A stretch of DNA of 44,912 nt from an uncultured Muribaculaceae bacterium (GTDB taxonomy: Bacteria > Bacteroidota > Bacteroidia > Bacteroidales > Muribaculaceae): the NCBI GenBank assembly GCA_947525975.1, contig CANNVE010000021.1:1-44912 (forward strand), in the 5' to 3' direction. Shown in pieces: positions 1 through 8,468 of this stretch. The notes under the pieces are model-generated. The model was not told where the DNA came from. It saw only the letters and a program-made list of their open reading frames with translations, and ran no database searches. A program made the position numbers and the translations under genes. Within the stretch, counting starts at the first letter, position 1, and every line of letters begins with the position of its first letter.

Positions 1-2398
1 GCACCGCTATCTTCGTGCCGCGCAGGCTCAGCGGGCCGGTCAGCGACACTGCAGAGATACGCTTGCGGGCCGACGCCGAATTTAGCTTGACTGGCCTTGT
101 GAGGATGAATCCCTTGGAGTCTCCCGAGACGACGCCCCACGATTTATCGGCGACACAGCAGGCGAAGGCTGCGTCGCCGTTGCGCAGGTACAGCATCGAC
201 GGATCCTCGCCATATTCCAGACTGCCGGTCGATACGACGTCGGCGAAAGCCGGCACTTCCAGGCCCTCTGCCTCAAGCAGCCCCCTCACCTCAGCGCTGC
301 CCGAGAGCCAGGGGTCGCCCGCGCCCAGCATCGCGTCTGAAACACATTCACTCTGATTTCCCTTAAGCAGATGCACAGCTCTATCAGTGGAATATGCAAC
401 TGAAGCGCCGGAAACGGCCACGGAGCGGGCCACATCGGCCGAGATGCGCACCGCACGACCCGAGCCGTCGGCCGGAAGCGCCCAGATGCCGCTTTCAGAA
501 AACACATAGAGCGGATACTGACCGAATTGCCCTGACGACATCGACCTGAAAGCCGGAGCGAAAAACCTGACTGCACCCTCACCCACCCTCGTTTGCCCAT
601 CGAAGCGGAACGGATTGCCTGACGTCGCCTCACACACCATGTTGGCAGCCTTTGCCGGGAGTGTGTCGGGTGTGAAAAGGTCGGGCAGAACTTCGGCTTC
701 GGGTGGACGCGAATGCTCAAGGTCGCCAAGCCAGAACGCTCCCGGCAGCGAGGGATGACGCCTCATGGGGAGAGCCCATGAATTGCCCCCTTGCCTCACT
801 TCAAGCCTGTAGACTCCGGAATCAGGCACATACAGGAAATGCGGGAATGTATCGGCCAGGCTATAGCGCGGAGAAATGGCAGATGATGTCACAGTGGTGG
901 ATACGCCGTCATCGGCAAGGCTTCGCGAATATGCCGTGACGGTAACAGGCAGATAGGCCGGATCAAGCCGGTTGCCGCAGAATGACACGCTGCTCGCCAT
1001 AGGCCAAGGCTTATGCAGAGCCAGCTCTCCGCCTCCGGCCACCAACCTCCCGCCGTCGCTCCATATCACATCGGGCCTGATGCGACGGGCCAGATCCGAC
1101 TCGTCAGCCTCAAGGCGCGGCAACGCGGCGATGGCTTCAGCCGAAGTGTCGCAGACATCGATCGAGCGGAATCCCGCGTCGGAGAGAGCTTCAGACACCG
1201 GAATGCTTCCGGCCAGATGGAAATCCTTGAGCGAAAGCAGCGAGGAAGTCATAGACAGATTGGGAGCCATGTTCCATACGCTTTTAGACAACTCGCTCTC
1301 TGATACGTATCTGTCTGAGTAATCGTCTCCTCCCTCCGACCATTGGCCGGCAAAAACGTGCCCTGACGTTGCGCGTCCGCGAAGGTCGGCGCCGTAAAGA
1401 TTCCTGTTCCTGACTATTGAGGCGTAAGACACTATCCCTCCGGGCGCAGCCGTGGCTGAATACGTAGGCACGCTTTCCGTCACGAAAATGTCTATTGCCG
1501 TGACATACGGACCGAGGGACTTGGGCAGATAGTCCGACACTCGGCAGCGAAGCGAGTAGAAGCACATCGAAGAGGCATCGATAGTCATCACAGCCTCGTC
1601 GCCGTCGGCCGATGCTATGGCGCTTGCCTTGAGCATGGGCGGCAGAAGGCTCGGAAGCATCAGCACCGGAGGGGAAGGCATCAGATGAGAGCCGTCATGC
1701 AGGCGCAGGGCGTAGCGCACGAAGAAAGGAGAGTGGAAGCATCCGGCGGCCTCTATCTGCGATGACACAGCCGCCTTGAAGTCGCCGTACACAAGGCGCG
1801 TGGCAGTCTCGGCCTCTGTGGCCCTCACGCTGGTGAGGGGATGTGTAGTCCACGCACCCTCGCCAAATCCGGGCGTAGGCGTCGAGACAGCCATCCATGA
1901 CGGCACGGTATAGCGCTTCTCCATTGACAGGGCGCCCGCCTTCTGCAAACCGAATTCCACTACAGGCAAGTTGCGGAGGTCGAGGATCGCATATCCTGCC
2001 GAAGTCCAATGCGCATAGGTCAGCCCATCATCGGCAGCGATGACAAGCAACTGACCGAAGGCGGCTACATCGCGCACCTCTCCAAACTCTTCGATACAGA
2101 ATAAATCTGCATCATGCACGGCTCCCGGCAGGTCTTCATTGCACCAATAGAGCAAATCCGCCCCATCAGCGGCACGCCTGCGCGCTATGACGCGCGAGCC
2201 AAGGGGAGTCACGTGGCGGCACACCATCTCATACCCGGTGGGGAGAAGGCCTGATGCCGGCGCAGACAAAGCCGGAGTCAGCTCTCCGCCTTTTGGCACG
2301 AACCCTACGCACATGGCCAGCTGCCCGTCGGCGGCAAGGTGGCCGGAAGGCACTGTGGCCAATCCGGCAAATGTGACTTCCTGGTCCATAGCCGTCAT
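1..2398 (-). CDS. Very large hypothetical protein, possibly phage-structural; runs off the left edge
   Basis: Reading the minus strand from the ATG at 2398 gives 799 codons without a stop, so this is the N-terminal part of a larger protein. The start is supported by an ATGA overlap with the stop of the upstream gene. No signal peptide, membrane segment or cysteine cluster is visible. The sequence is beta-rich and repetitive in feel, with pieces such as LYVFSESGIWALPADGSG and SVAYSTDRAVHLLKGNQ that resemble the 'sensor of displayed values' repeats of some phage tail or stabilisation proteins. I do not recognise a named family. The phage reading is inference from these motifs and from the small coupled partner. 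Codon use looks like the rest of the window. Confidence 0.75.
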   Translation of the reverse strand, partial: MTAMDQEVTFAGLATVPSGHLAADGQLAMCVGFVPKGGELTPALSAPASGLLPTGYEMVCRHVTPLGSRVIARRRAADGADLLYWCNEDLPGAVHDADLFCIEEFGEVRDVAAFGQLLVIAADDGLTYAHWTSAGYAILDLRNLPVVEFGLQKAGALSMEKRYTVPSWMAVSTPTPGFGEGAWTTHPLTSVRATEAETATRLVYGDFKAAVSSQIEAAGCFHSPFFVRYALRLHDGSHLMPSPPVLMLPSLLPPMLKASAIASADGDEAVMTIDASSMCFYSLRCRVSDYLPKSLGPYVTAIDIFVTESVPTYSATAAPGGIVSYASIVRNRNLYGADLRGRATSGHVFAGQWSEGGDDYSDRYVSESELSKSVWNMAPNLSMTSSLLSLKDFHLAGSIPVSEALSDAGFRSIDVCDTSAEAIAALPRLEADESDLARRIRPDVIWSDGGRLVAGGGELALHKPWPMASSVSFCGNRLDPAYLPVTVTAYSRSLADDGVSTTVTSSAISPRYSLADTFPHFLYVPDSGVYRLEVRQGGNSWALPMRRHPSLPGAFWLGDLEHSRPPEAEVLPDLFTPDTLPAKAANMVCEATSGNPFRFDGQTRVGEGAVRFFAPAFRSMSSGQFGQYPLYVFSESGIWALPADGSGRAVRISADVARSVAVSGASVAYSTDRAVHLLKGNQSECVSDAMLGAGDPWLSGSAEVRGLLEAEGLEVPAFADVVSTGSLEYGEDPSMLYLRNGDAAFACCVADKSWGVVSGDSKGFILTRPVKLNSASARKRISAVSLTGPLSLRGTKIAV

Positions 2399-2745
2399 GC
2401 CATTTTGTTGATCATCAGCATACGCCCGTATTCCTTCACGAATATCACTGATGCTGAGGCGTATGCGGCATCGTGCTCTCCCTCGGCGAGCATGGCGCAG
2501 GCAAGAGCCGCGTTGTATGCCCTGAGGGTCTTCCCCTTCGTGTGGCGGCATACACTGCGGAAACATCCGCGCATATTCTCAGCCTTGCAGGCGATGTAGA
2601 GATAGTGCTTGCCTTTGACGGAGGCTACGTTGATGGCATCGCCCTGACGGATGCCGATGCGCTGGGCCGCGAAAGCCGAAACATCGATGCGGCCTGTGCG
2701 GTGGAAGGTCACGTCTGCTCTGCGACATTTTGACAGAATTTTCAT
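2395..2745 (-). CDS. Small basic hypothetical protein coupled to the large left-edge ORF
   Basis: This encodes 116 residues starting MKILSKCRRADVTF. A longer in-frame start at 2790 exists, but it would lie inside the promoter region, so the Met at 2745 is preferred. The protein is small, basic and cysteine-containing, with a central beta-rich stretch (RIGIRQGDAINVASVKGKHY) that suggests a compact AbrB- or barrel-like fold; this is a guess. Its stop overlaps the start of the next gene by four bases, so the two are almost certainly co-translated. From memory, similar small proteins with the pattern 'IDVSA..RIGI..GDAI' occur in Bacteroidales beside large phage-like proteins. No function can be assigned from the sequence. 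Confidence 0.7.
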   Translation of the reverse strand: MKILSKCRRADVTFHRTGRIDVSAFAAQRIGIRQGDAINVASVKGKHYLYIACKAENMRGCFRSVCRHTKGKTLRAYNAALACAMLAEGEHDAAYASASVIFVKEYGRMLMINKMA

Positions 2746-2754
2746 AGTCGGTTG

Positions 2755-2801
2755 GATTAAGAATTGTTCGATGCCGCAAATATACAGCATTATTCTTAAT
2801 C
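2755..2801. repeat. 10-bp inverted repeat straddling the -7 box; operator candidate
   Basis: GATTAAGAAT at 2755-2764 is the exact reverse complement of 2792-2801. The -7 box at 2777-2784 sits close to the centre of symmetry, so a dimeric repressor bound here would cover the transcription start. The operator role is inferred. Confidence 0.4.
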
Positions 2802-2808
2802 AATCCAA
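2777..2808 (-). promoter_or_regulatory. Bacteroidetes-type promoter for the coupled pair
   Basis: On the minus strand a TATATTTG -7 box (2777-2784) is preceded by TTG (2806-2808) with a 21-bp spacer. This matches the TTG/TAnnTTTG pattern and lies 30-60 bp before the ATG at 2745. Confidence 0.6.
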
Positions 2809-2850
2809 ATTAATTCTGTATTTTAACATATTTTAACTTCTTCGCACTCT

Positions 2851-4200
2851 TCAACGCCTCATATGGCTCCATGCGTAGGCTGTCACGATGATCACCACTG
2901 TCAGCAATTCTGAAGCGGGAATGGCAAGCCAAAGACCCGCTGAACCTACCAGACGCGGCAGCAGCACAAAACCCGGTACCATCAGCACGATGCCCCTCAA
3001 CAGCATATATGTGATGGACCGCCCCGCGCGCTCGCAGCTCTGATAGTAGCCTATGAACGTGATGTTGAGGGCAAACGGCAGAGCGCACAATCCCAATAGC
3101 GGCAAGCCATCGACCGCAATGCCATATGCAGTCTCGCTCGCTTCAAGAAATACCGCCGTCAACAGCCCCAAGCCAACCCACATGACCAAGGAAATAAAGG
3201 CTCCGCAGGCGCATGCCGTCAGCAGCGCTAACCTCAACGCCTTCCTGACACGCTGCCACTGGCCTGCTCCATAATTGTAACTGATGATAGGCTGCGACGA
3301 CTGGGCCACAGCATTGCTGATGGAGAATATCAACGGGAACAGGTAGCAGCCGACGCTGAAGGCCGCCACGCCCGACTCCCCGAGCACCGACATGAACATA
3401 TAGTTGCCGGTCACCATCATCACACCTATCGCCAATTCCGCTATGAAAGTGGCCATGCCTATTTTTGCCATATAGCCGACATTTCTTATAGAGAGCCGCA
3501 ACGACTTGACCGTCAGGCGCAGCCTGTAGAACTTAAGTTTATCGGCAAAGAATACGAAATAAGCCACGACCATCAGCCCGGCCACGATGCACGACAGCGA
3601 TGTGGCCATCGACGCGCCCTTGATGCCAAGGCCGAGCGGAAACACCATCAGCCAGTCAAGAAATATATTGAGCACTGCCCCCACTATCTGCACGCTCATG
3701 GCATAGCGCGGAGATCCGTCGAGGCGTATGAGCATCATACCGGCGCACTGAAGATAGAAGAACACCAATCCCGGAAGAAGCCAAAGCAGATAATCGGCTG
3801 CCAAATCTTCAAGCGTGGGGCTGCACCCCAAGGCGTAAAGCAATTCTTTTGTGAAAAGCAACGACACTATCACCACCAGGCCGAAGATTACTGCGCCGGC
3901 TATGTAAGCCTGCGTCATTATGATGCGAGCGGCTTTTTCATTGCCCTCGGCAAGCCTGATGCCTCCGATCACCGACGCTCCGATGCCGAACATCAGCCCT
4001 ATGCCTATGCATATCATGAACAAAGGAGCCACGATGTTGATCGCCGCCAGTGCGTTGCTGCCCACTCCGTGGCCCACAAACATGCCGTCGCACAGATTAA
4101 GGGCTGAATTAAACAACATGCCTATCAAGGTTGGGAAAAAAATGGCGCGGAACAGATTGCCTATCTTCCCGTTCCGGAAGTCAAGTTTGTCTCTTTCCAT
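2851..4200 (-). CDS. MATE family multidrug/toxin exporter
   Basis: This 449-residue inner-membrane protein has about twelve hydrophobic segments in two homologous halves, the MATE architecture (drug/Na+ or drug/H+ antiport). The N-terminal part FFPTLIGMLFNSALNLCDGM and the following GVGSNALAAINIVAPL match the first MatE repeat, including the typical D in helix 1. Length agrees with the family (about 440-460). An ATG at 4245 is also in frame, but it overlaps the -7 promoter box at 4243-4250, so the Met at 4200 (MERDKLDF) is chosen. The gene is monocistronic and divergent from the EamA permease. The substrate cannot be read from the sequence. Confidence 0.9.
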   Translation of the reverse strand: MERDKLDFRNGKIGNLFRAIFFPTLIGMLFNSALNLCDGMFVGHGVGSNALAAINIVAPLFMICIGIGLMFGIGASVIGGIRLAEGNEKAARIIMTQAYIAGAVIFGLVVIVSLLFTKELLYALGCSPTLEDLAADYLLWLLPGLVFFYLQCAGMMLIRLDGSPRYAMSVQIVGAVLNIFLDWLMVFPLGLGIKGASMATSLSCIVAGLMVVAYFVFFADKLKFYRLRLTVKSLRLSIRNVGYMAKIGMATFIAELAIGVMMVTGNYMFMSVLGESGVAAFSVGCYLFPLIFSISNAVAQSSQPIISYNYGAGQWQRVRKALRLALLTACACGAFISLVMWVGLGLLTAVFLEASETAYGIAVDGLPLLGLCALPFALNITFIGYYQSCERAGRSITYMLLRGIVLMVPGFVLLPRLVGSAGLWLAIPASELLTVVIIVTAYAWSHMRR

Positions 4201-4242
4201 AAGTGTGGCTTTTATGTGTCTTACATTTTTAATTAAGGAGTG

Positions 4243-4272
4243 CAAAGTTAGTCATTTATTTCTTAACCACAA
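4243..4272 (-). promoter_or_regulatory. Promoter of the MATE gene
   Basis: On the minus strand TTG (4270-4272) is followed after 19 bp by TAACTTTG (4243-4250). It also decides the start codon at 4200 rather than 4245. Confidence 0.65.
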
Positions 4273-4285
4273 AATGCGTCCCCTT

Positions 4286-4316
4286 TTGTGCATGTTGCGG
4301 AAAATGACTAATTTTG
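4286..4316 (+). promoter_or_regulatory. Promoter of the EamA-DUF2752 pair
   Basis: TTG (4286-4288), a 20-bp spacer and TAATTTTG (4309-4316) lie about 35 bp upstream of the ATG at 4352. It is divergent from the MATE promoter. Confidence 0.65.
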
Positions 4317-4351
4317 CGGTAAGATTAAGAAAAAAAAAAGATTTTTAAGGT

Positions 4352-5230
4352 ATGTGGTTAGCGCTGTCTTTTCTCTCGGCCTTTTGCCTCGGATTCTATG
4401 ATATATTCAAGAAAATCTCGCTGAAAGCCAATAATGTGCTGCTGGTGCTCTTTCTCAACACGGTATTCGGGACATTGCTCATGTCGCCCGTGATCATAAA
4501 GTCAATTATCTCGCCCGAGGCCGGGCTCGGAGGCATAGAGGGCCACCTCCACGTGATGCTGAAAGCCGTGATAGTGCTCGGCTCATGGATATGCGGATAT
4601 TTCGCCATCAAGCATCTCCCGCTCACCATACAAGGCCCCATCAACGCCAGCCGCCCGGTACTTGTGCTCGTGGGCGCCCTCGCCATCTTCGGCGAGAGGC
4701 TCAACGCTGTGCAGTGGGCGGGCATACTGCTTGGCTTCGCGTCGCTCTTCTTCATATCGAGGCTCGGGAGCAAAGAGGGATTCTCGCTCCGCCACTCAAA
4801 GTGGCTCTACCTCGCCATCCTGGCCACGATGCTCGGCGCCGTCAGCGCACTATATGACAAATACCTGATGCGATTCTATGCCCCCACCGAGGTGCAGGCT
4901 TGGTATTCGCTCTATCAGTGCGCGCTCATGGGCATAATCGTCAGCCTGCTGCTGCCCCACAATAGCAAGGGCGATAAATTCGTATGGCGATGGAGCATAC
5001 CTTGCATCTCTCTCTTCCTGACCACCGCCGACCTCGCCTATTTCTACGCACTAAGCTACGCCGACTCCATGATAGCCATCGTGTCGATGGTGAGACGCGG
5101 CAGCGTGGTGATATCCTTTATCTACGGTGTGATTGCTCTTCACGAGAAGAACGTCAAGGCCAAAGCCATCGACTTGGGAGTATTGATCATAAGCCTGTTG
5201 CTTCTTGTGATAGGCGCAAATATGCGATGA
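4352..5230 (+). CDS. EamA/DMT family permease
   Basis: This 292-residue membrane protein has about ten hydrophobic helices. It shows the two-fold EamA repeat typical of the drug/metabolite transporter superfamily: the first repeat contains GPINASRPVLVLVGALAIFG and the second ends near FIYGVIALHEKNVKAKAID. Family members export amino acids, nucleotides or other small metabolites; the substrate is not predictable. Its stop overlaps the ATG of the DUF2752 gene by four bases, so the two are translated together from the promoter at 4286-4316. Length is normal for the family. Confidence 0.88.
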   Translation: MWLALSFLSAFCLGFYDIFKKISLKANNVLLVLFLNTVFGTLLMSPVIIKSIISPEAGLGGIEGHLHVMLKAVIVLGSWICGYFAIKHLPLTIQGPINASRPVLVLVGALAIFGERLNAVQWAGILLGFASLFFISRLGSKEGFSLRHSKWLYLAILATMLGAVSALYDKYLMRFYAPTEVQAWYSLYQCALMGIIVSLLLPHNSKGDKFVWRWSIPCISLFLTTADLAYFYALSYADSMIAIVSMVRRGSVVISFIYGVIALHEKNVKAKAIDLGVLIISLLLLVIGANMR

Positions 5231-5604
5231 TGAGACGGAAGCGGGCCATAATCGGGTGCGTGGTGATAGCTCTGGTTTGCGCTGTGGTGTTTGCCGTCGA
5301 CCCCACGCACGCAGCATGGATGCCAAAATGCGCATTCCATGCCTTCACAGGCTGGCAATGCCCCGGATGCGGATTCACGCGCGCACTCCACGCCTTGCTC
5401 CACGGCCATCCCCTGCAAGCGCTCAGCTACAACTACTTCTTCATCATCTCGATTCCCCTCGCCATCGGCGTGGCGTTCACCACATGGTCCGACAGCCAAC
5501 TCGCCAGCAAGCTTCGCCCCATAGTGCAAAGCCGCCCCGTGATCCTCGGCTACGTAGTCCTCTTCTTCGCCTGGTGGATCGCAAGAAACCTTCTCGAATG
5601 CTGA
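5227..5604 (+). CDS. DUF2752 small membrane protein
   Basis: This 125-residue protein starts MMRRKRAIIG at an ATGA overlap with the permease stop. An upstream start at 4984 would lie wholly inside the permease gene and is rejected. It has an N-terminal membrane segment (residues about 7-25) and the DUF2752 signature CPGCGFTRALHALLHGHP followed by ALSYN. Two further hydrophobic helices follow. The paired cysteines of CPxCG suggest metal or redox chemistry at the membrane, but the family's function is unknown to me. The coupling to an EamA permease may mean a shared role. Confidence 0.85.
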   Translation: MMRRKRAIIGCVVIALVCAVVFAVDPTHAAWMPKCAFHAFTGWQCPGCGFTRALHALLHGHPLQALSYNYFFIISIPLAIGVAFTTWSDSQLASKLRPIVQSRPVILGYVVLFFAWWIARNLLEC

Positions 5605-5761
5605 ACTGCATCAATGCTGAATGCTGAATGCAGAATGCAGAATGCTGAATTAACACAAAATTCACATTAATTAATTCTGCATTCTGAATTCTGCATTCTG
5701 CATTAAAGTAATTCTACATTAAAGTAATTCTGCATTCTGCATTAAAGCAATTCTGCATTAA
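5605..5761. repeat. Cluster of short AATGCAGAATT-type repeats in both orientations
   Basis: The gap between two convergent genes is filled by variants of one word: AATGCTG/AATGCAG units on the plus strand (5610-5650) and their reverse complement (5675-5761). On the minus strand a 16-bp unit AATGCAGAATTRCTTT recurs three times, once expanded by an extra AATGCAG. The opposed arms can fold into long hairpins, so the cluster may act as a bidirectional terminator. Its left part is AT-rich with nothing else visible. It extends across the recQ stop codon at 5742-5744 and into the last codons. Confidence 0.7.
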
Positions 5762-7547
5762 CTATGGCTTCGACAAAGGGGCGCCAGAAACGCTCGAGCT
5801 TTTTTTCGCCTACGCCGAGCACCTGTGCGAATTCTTGCTTTGAGCGCGGAGCCTTCTCTGCCATGTCGTTGAGCGTGGCGTCGCTGAACACCATGTAGGC
5901 CGGCATGCCTGCTGCCTTGGCCTGGGCCATGCGCACCCGCTTGAGCACATCGAGCAACGCATTCTCCGGCTTTTTGACGGATGCGGCTTTCTTTTTCTTG
6001 ACCGGACGCTCGCCCATCGTAAATTTGGAGAACGCCACTCTTTCGGCGCCTTTCAGCACACGCATGCCGTAGGGCGTGACGCTGAATCTCTTCCCACGGT
6101 CATAGTCGATGGCTATGAGGCCGAGATGCAGCATCTGCTGCAGATAATTGCCCCATTCGAGGCCTCCGAGATCGCGGCCCACGCCGTAAGTCTTCAGCAG
6201 GTGGTATCCCTTCTCCACAAGGTCGGCCTTACCCGAACCTCTCAATATGTCGATGGTCATCGACTGGCCTATGTTGCTGCCGGTGCGCAATATCGCGCTC
6301 ATGGCCATCTGCGACAGCACCGTGCCGTCGATGCGCTCGGGCGGATTGGCGCACACGTCGCAGTTGCCGCAATCATGATCCATCTCCTGTCCGAAATAGC
6401 TGAGCAGCATGCGTCGGAGGCAGTTGGTGGCCTCAGCGAATGCCTTCATACGCGCCAACTTGTCCATGGCCACCTGCTGCTGCCCCGATTCCTGCGCGAA
6501 GGTCTCAAGAGCCACCACATCGGCGTATGAATAAAACATTATGGCTTCAGCCGGCATTCCGTCACGCCCGGCGCGCCCCACCTCCTGATAGTAGCTCTCT
6601 ATGTTTGACGGCATATTGAAGTGGGCCACCCATCGTATGTTGCTCTTGTCGATGCCCATGCCAAAGGCCACAGTGGCGCAGACCACCTGCACATCGCCGT
6701 TGATGAAAGCCCTCTGCGATGCCTCGCGCGCCGCCACCGGCATGCCTGCGTGATAGCATACAGCCGAGAAGCCCTTGCGCTTAAGTTCCTCGCACACAGT
6801 CTCCGTATTCTTCCTCGAAAGGCAATACACTATGCCTGAGTCAGAGGAGTATTTCTTCACAAGGTCTACTATAGCCTTCATTTTTTCGGCGCGCGACGAC
6901 GCCGCCCTCACGGCAAGCGAGATATTAGGCCTGTCAAACGACCCGATGTATTGATAAGGGTCCTTAAGTCCGAGCTGCCTTGAGATGTCATCGCGGGTCA
7001 CCTTATCGGCTGTGGCCGTGAGCGCGATGACAGGCGTGGACGGATACAAGGCCTTTATGCGCCCGAGAGCCGTGTACACCGGACGGAAATCATGCCCCCA
7101 CTGCGATATGCAGTGGGCCTCGTCGATGGCGAAGAGCGACACTCGGATGTCAGACGAAAGCCGCTCGATGTCGGCGAGCAACCGCTCAGGCGACATATAC
7201 AGCAATTTGATGTGACCGGCGTAGAGATGCTCCAGAACAGCCCTCTCGCTCGCCTGGTCGAGGCCAGAATGGAGTGCGGCGGCAGGGATGCCGTTAGCCT
7301 GCAAGGCATGCACCTGATCTTGCATAAGGGCTATGAGAGGAGAGACCACGATGGCCACGCCCTCGAGCATGATGCCGGGTATCTGATAGCACAGCGACTT
7401 TCCGCCGCCGGTGGGCATAAGCACTGTAGTATCGCGGCCCGAGGCCACTGACGTGATGATATCGAGCTGACCCGGACGGAATGAGCGATAGCCATAGAAC
7501 TTCGCCAATAGGGCCAAGGCCCTCTGCTGTATTTCAGATTGCGTCAT
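5742..7547 (-). CDS. recQ: ATP-dependent DNA helicase RecQ
   Basis: This 601-residue 3'-to-5' DNA helicase acts in recombination and replication-fork repair. Walker [13 protein letters not shown] spans about residues 44-55, and the DEAH box ([10 protein letters not shown]) lies near 142-150 with TATAD after it. The second RecA-like domain carries [13 protein letters not shown] and [12 protein letters not shown]. The zinc site is formed by one Cys in [11 protein letters not shown] and the cysteines of CGNCDVC, then a winged-helix RQC region and a C-terminal HRDC domain ([11 protein letters not shown]). The last residues (NAELL) and the stop are encoded within the repeat cluster at 5605-5761. 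Length is normal for Bacteroidetes RecQ. Confidence 0.95.
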   Translation of the reverse strand: MTQSEIQQRALALLAKFYGYRSFRPGQLDIITSVASGRDTTVLMPTGGGKSLCYQIPGIMLEGVAIVVSPLIALMQDQVHALQANGIPAAALHSGLDQASERAVLEHLYAGHIKLLYMSPERLLADIERLSSDIRVSLFAIDEAHCISQWGHDFRPVYTALGRIKALYPSTPVIALTATADKVTRDDISRQLGLKDPYQYIGSFDRPNISLAVRAASSRAEKMKAIVDLVKKYSSDSGIVYCLSRKNTETVCEELKRKGFSAVCYHAGMPVAAREASQRAFINGDVQVVCATVAFGMGIDKSNIRWVAHFNMPSNIESYYQEVGRAGRDGMPAEAIMFYSYADVVALETFAQESGQQQVAMDKLARMKAFAEATNCLRRMLLSYFGQEMDHDCGNCDVCANPPERIDGTVLSQMAMSAILRTGSNIGQSMTIDILRGSGKADLVEKGYHLLKTYGVGRDLGGLEWGNYLQQMLHLGLIAIDYDRGKRFSVTPYGMRVLKGAERVAFSKFTMGERPVKKKKAASVKKPENALLDVLKRVRMAQAKAAGMPAYMVFSDATLNDMAEKAPRSKQEFAQVLGVGEKKLERFWRPFVEAIVNAELL

Positions 7548-7596
7548 TTGATCTTAAAATAATAGATGCGGCATAGCGATGCGGCAAAATCATGAA

Positions 7597-7627
7597 CAAA
7601 GTTACACAAAATTTCCCTATCTGACAA
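7597..7627 (-). promoter_or_regulatory. Promoter of recQ
   Basis: On the minus strand TTG (7625-7627) and TAACTTTG (7597-7604) are separated by 20 bp, leaving a leader of about 45 nt before the ATG at 7547. Confidence 0.6.
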
Positions 7628-7709
7628 ATAGCCCCACTACGGGAAAACGAACCTTTGCCACCCCCATTCGTTATTATTTATATAAAGAAATGATTAAAAC
7701 CATACTATT

Positions 7710-8369
7710 ATGAAACGCACAACTGGCCTTTTGGCCGTAGTGGCGGCAATTGTGGCGATGCTGGGAGCTTGCAGCCCCTATACGCTGACCAACAGCGAGA
7801 TCTACAACAACGCCGACCTCGCCGACTACCATACGTTCAGGATCGTCACTCCGGCCGACGGCGACTTGCCGCCGGGGATGCAGATGGTGACGTACTACAA
7901 TGTGACAGCCGCCATACGCGAGCAATTGGTGGAGCGCGGCATGACCGAAGACCCCAACTCTCCGCTCCTTGTCAACATTGGCCTCACGGTCAAGGACGGA
8001 GTGACGCAGGTGCCCTATACCACCCAGGTGCCCGTATACAGCCCCGGGCCGCCTCCCCCACCGCTGCCAAGACCTCTACCCGGTCCGCGCCCTCATCCGG
8101 GTCCGGTGCATAACGGCCTCGTACCCTACTTCATCTATCCGAGAGCATATTACTGGCCCCACTACGCCACTGTCACACATTGGGTCACAGAGGTCTACAA
8201 AGAGGGCGTGCTGACAATGGACATGGTCAACATCAAAGAAATGAAGCCTCTGTATTCCGCCTCGGTTTCCACCATCCTCGACAACGGCGACAGCCAGCTG
8301 CGCAATCTGTCGGGCATAGACAAGGCCGTGCAGGTGCTCTTCTCCAAGTATCCCGTGCCCGTGAGATAA
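7710..8369 (+). CDS. DUF4136 lipoprotein with a proline-rich segment
   Basis: This 219-residue protein has a lipoprotein signal with lipobox LGAC (Cys21). The DUF4136 pattern is visible: an N-terminal YHTFRI-like strand, a central A-I-R-E-Q-L-x-x-R-G-M helix (AAIREQLVERGM) and a C-terminal segment ending FSKYPV. A proline/glycine-rich stretch at about residues 110-130 (GPPPPPLPRPLPGPRPHPG) splits the domain. Such proteins sit on the envelope and have no known enzymatic role. No canonical TAnnTTTG promoter is clear upstream. The gene ends at a strong bidirectional terminator shared with the convergent HAD gene. Confidence 0.8.
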   Translation: MKRTTGLLAVVAAIVAMLGACSPYTLTNSEIYNNADLADYHTFRIVTPADGDLPPGMQMVTYYNVTAAIREQLVERGMTEDPNSPLLVNIGLTVKDGVTQVPYTTQVPVYSPGPPPPPLPRPLPGPRPHPGPVHNGLVPYFIYPRAYYWPHYATVTHWVTEVYKEGVLTMDMVNIKEMKPLYSASVSTILDNGDSQLRNLSGIDKAVQVLFSKYPVPVR

Positions 8370-8388
8370 ATAGTGAGACATAAAAAAC

Positions 8389-8433
8389 AAATCCTCGTGA
8401 TGCGGTAGATTTCAATCCGCATCGCGAGGATTT
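8389..8433. terminator. Bidirectional rho-independent terminator
   Basis: A 17-bp stem (8389-8405 with 8417-8433, one G-T pair) with an 11-nt loop is followed by T-rich sequence on one side and A-rich on the other. It lies between two convergent genes. Confidence 0.85.
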
Positions 8434-8468
8434 TAATTTTTCAGGTCAGTGGTCGGCGATATCGGCGA

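Noticed and set aside
286-2009. Several 90-150-codon frames on both strands in the first 2 kb
   Set aside because: One continuous minus-strand frame covers the region with translational coupling; the others are shadows.
5605-5761. Possible CRISPR array or insertion-sequence end
   Set aside because: Units are short, variable and tandem without unique spacers, and no transposase is nearby.
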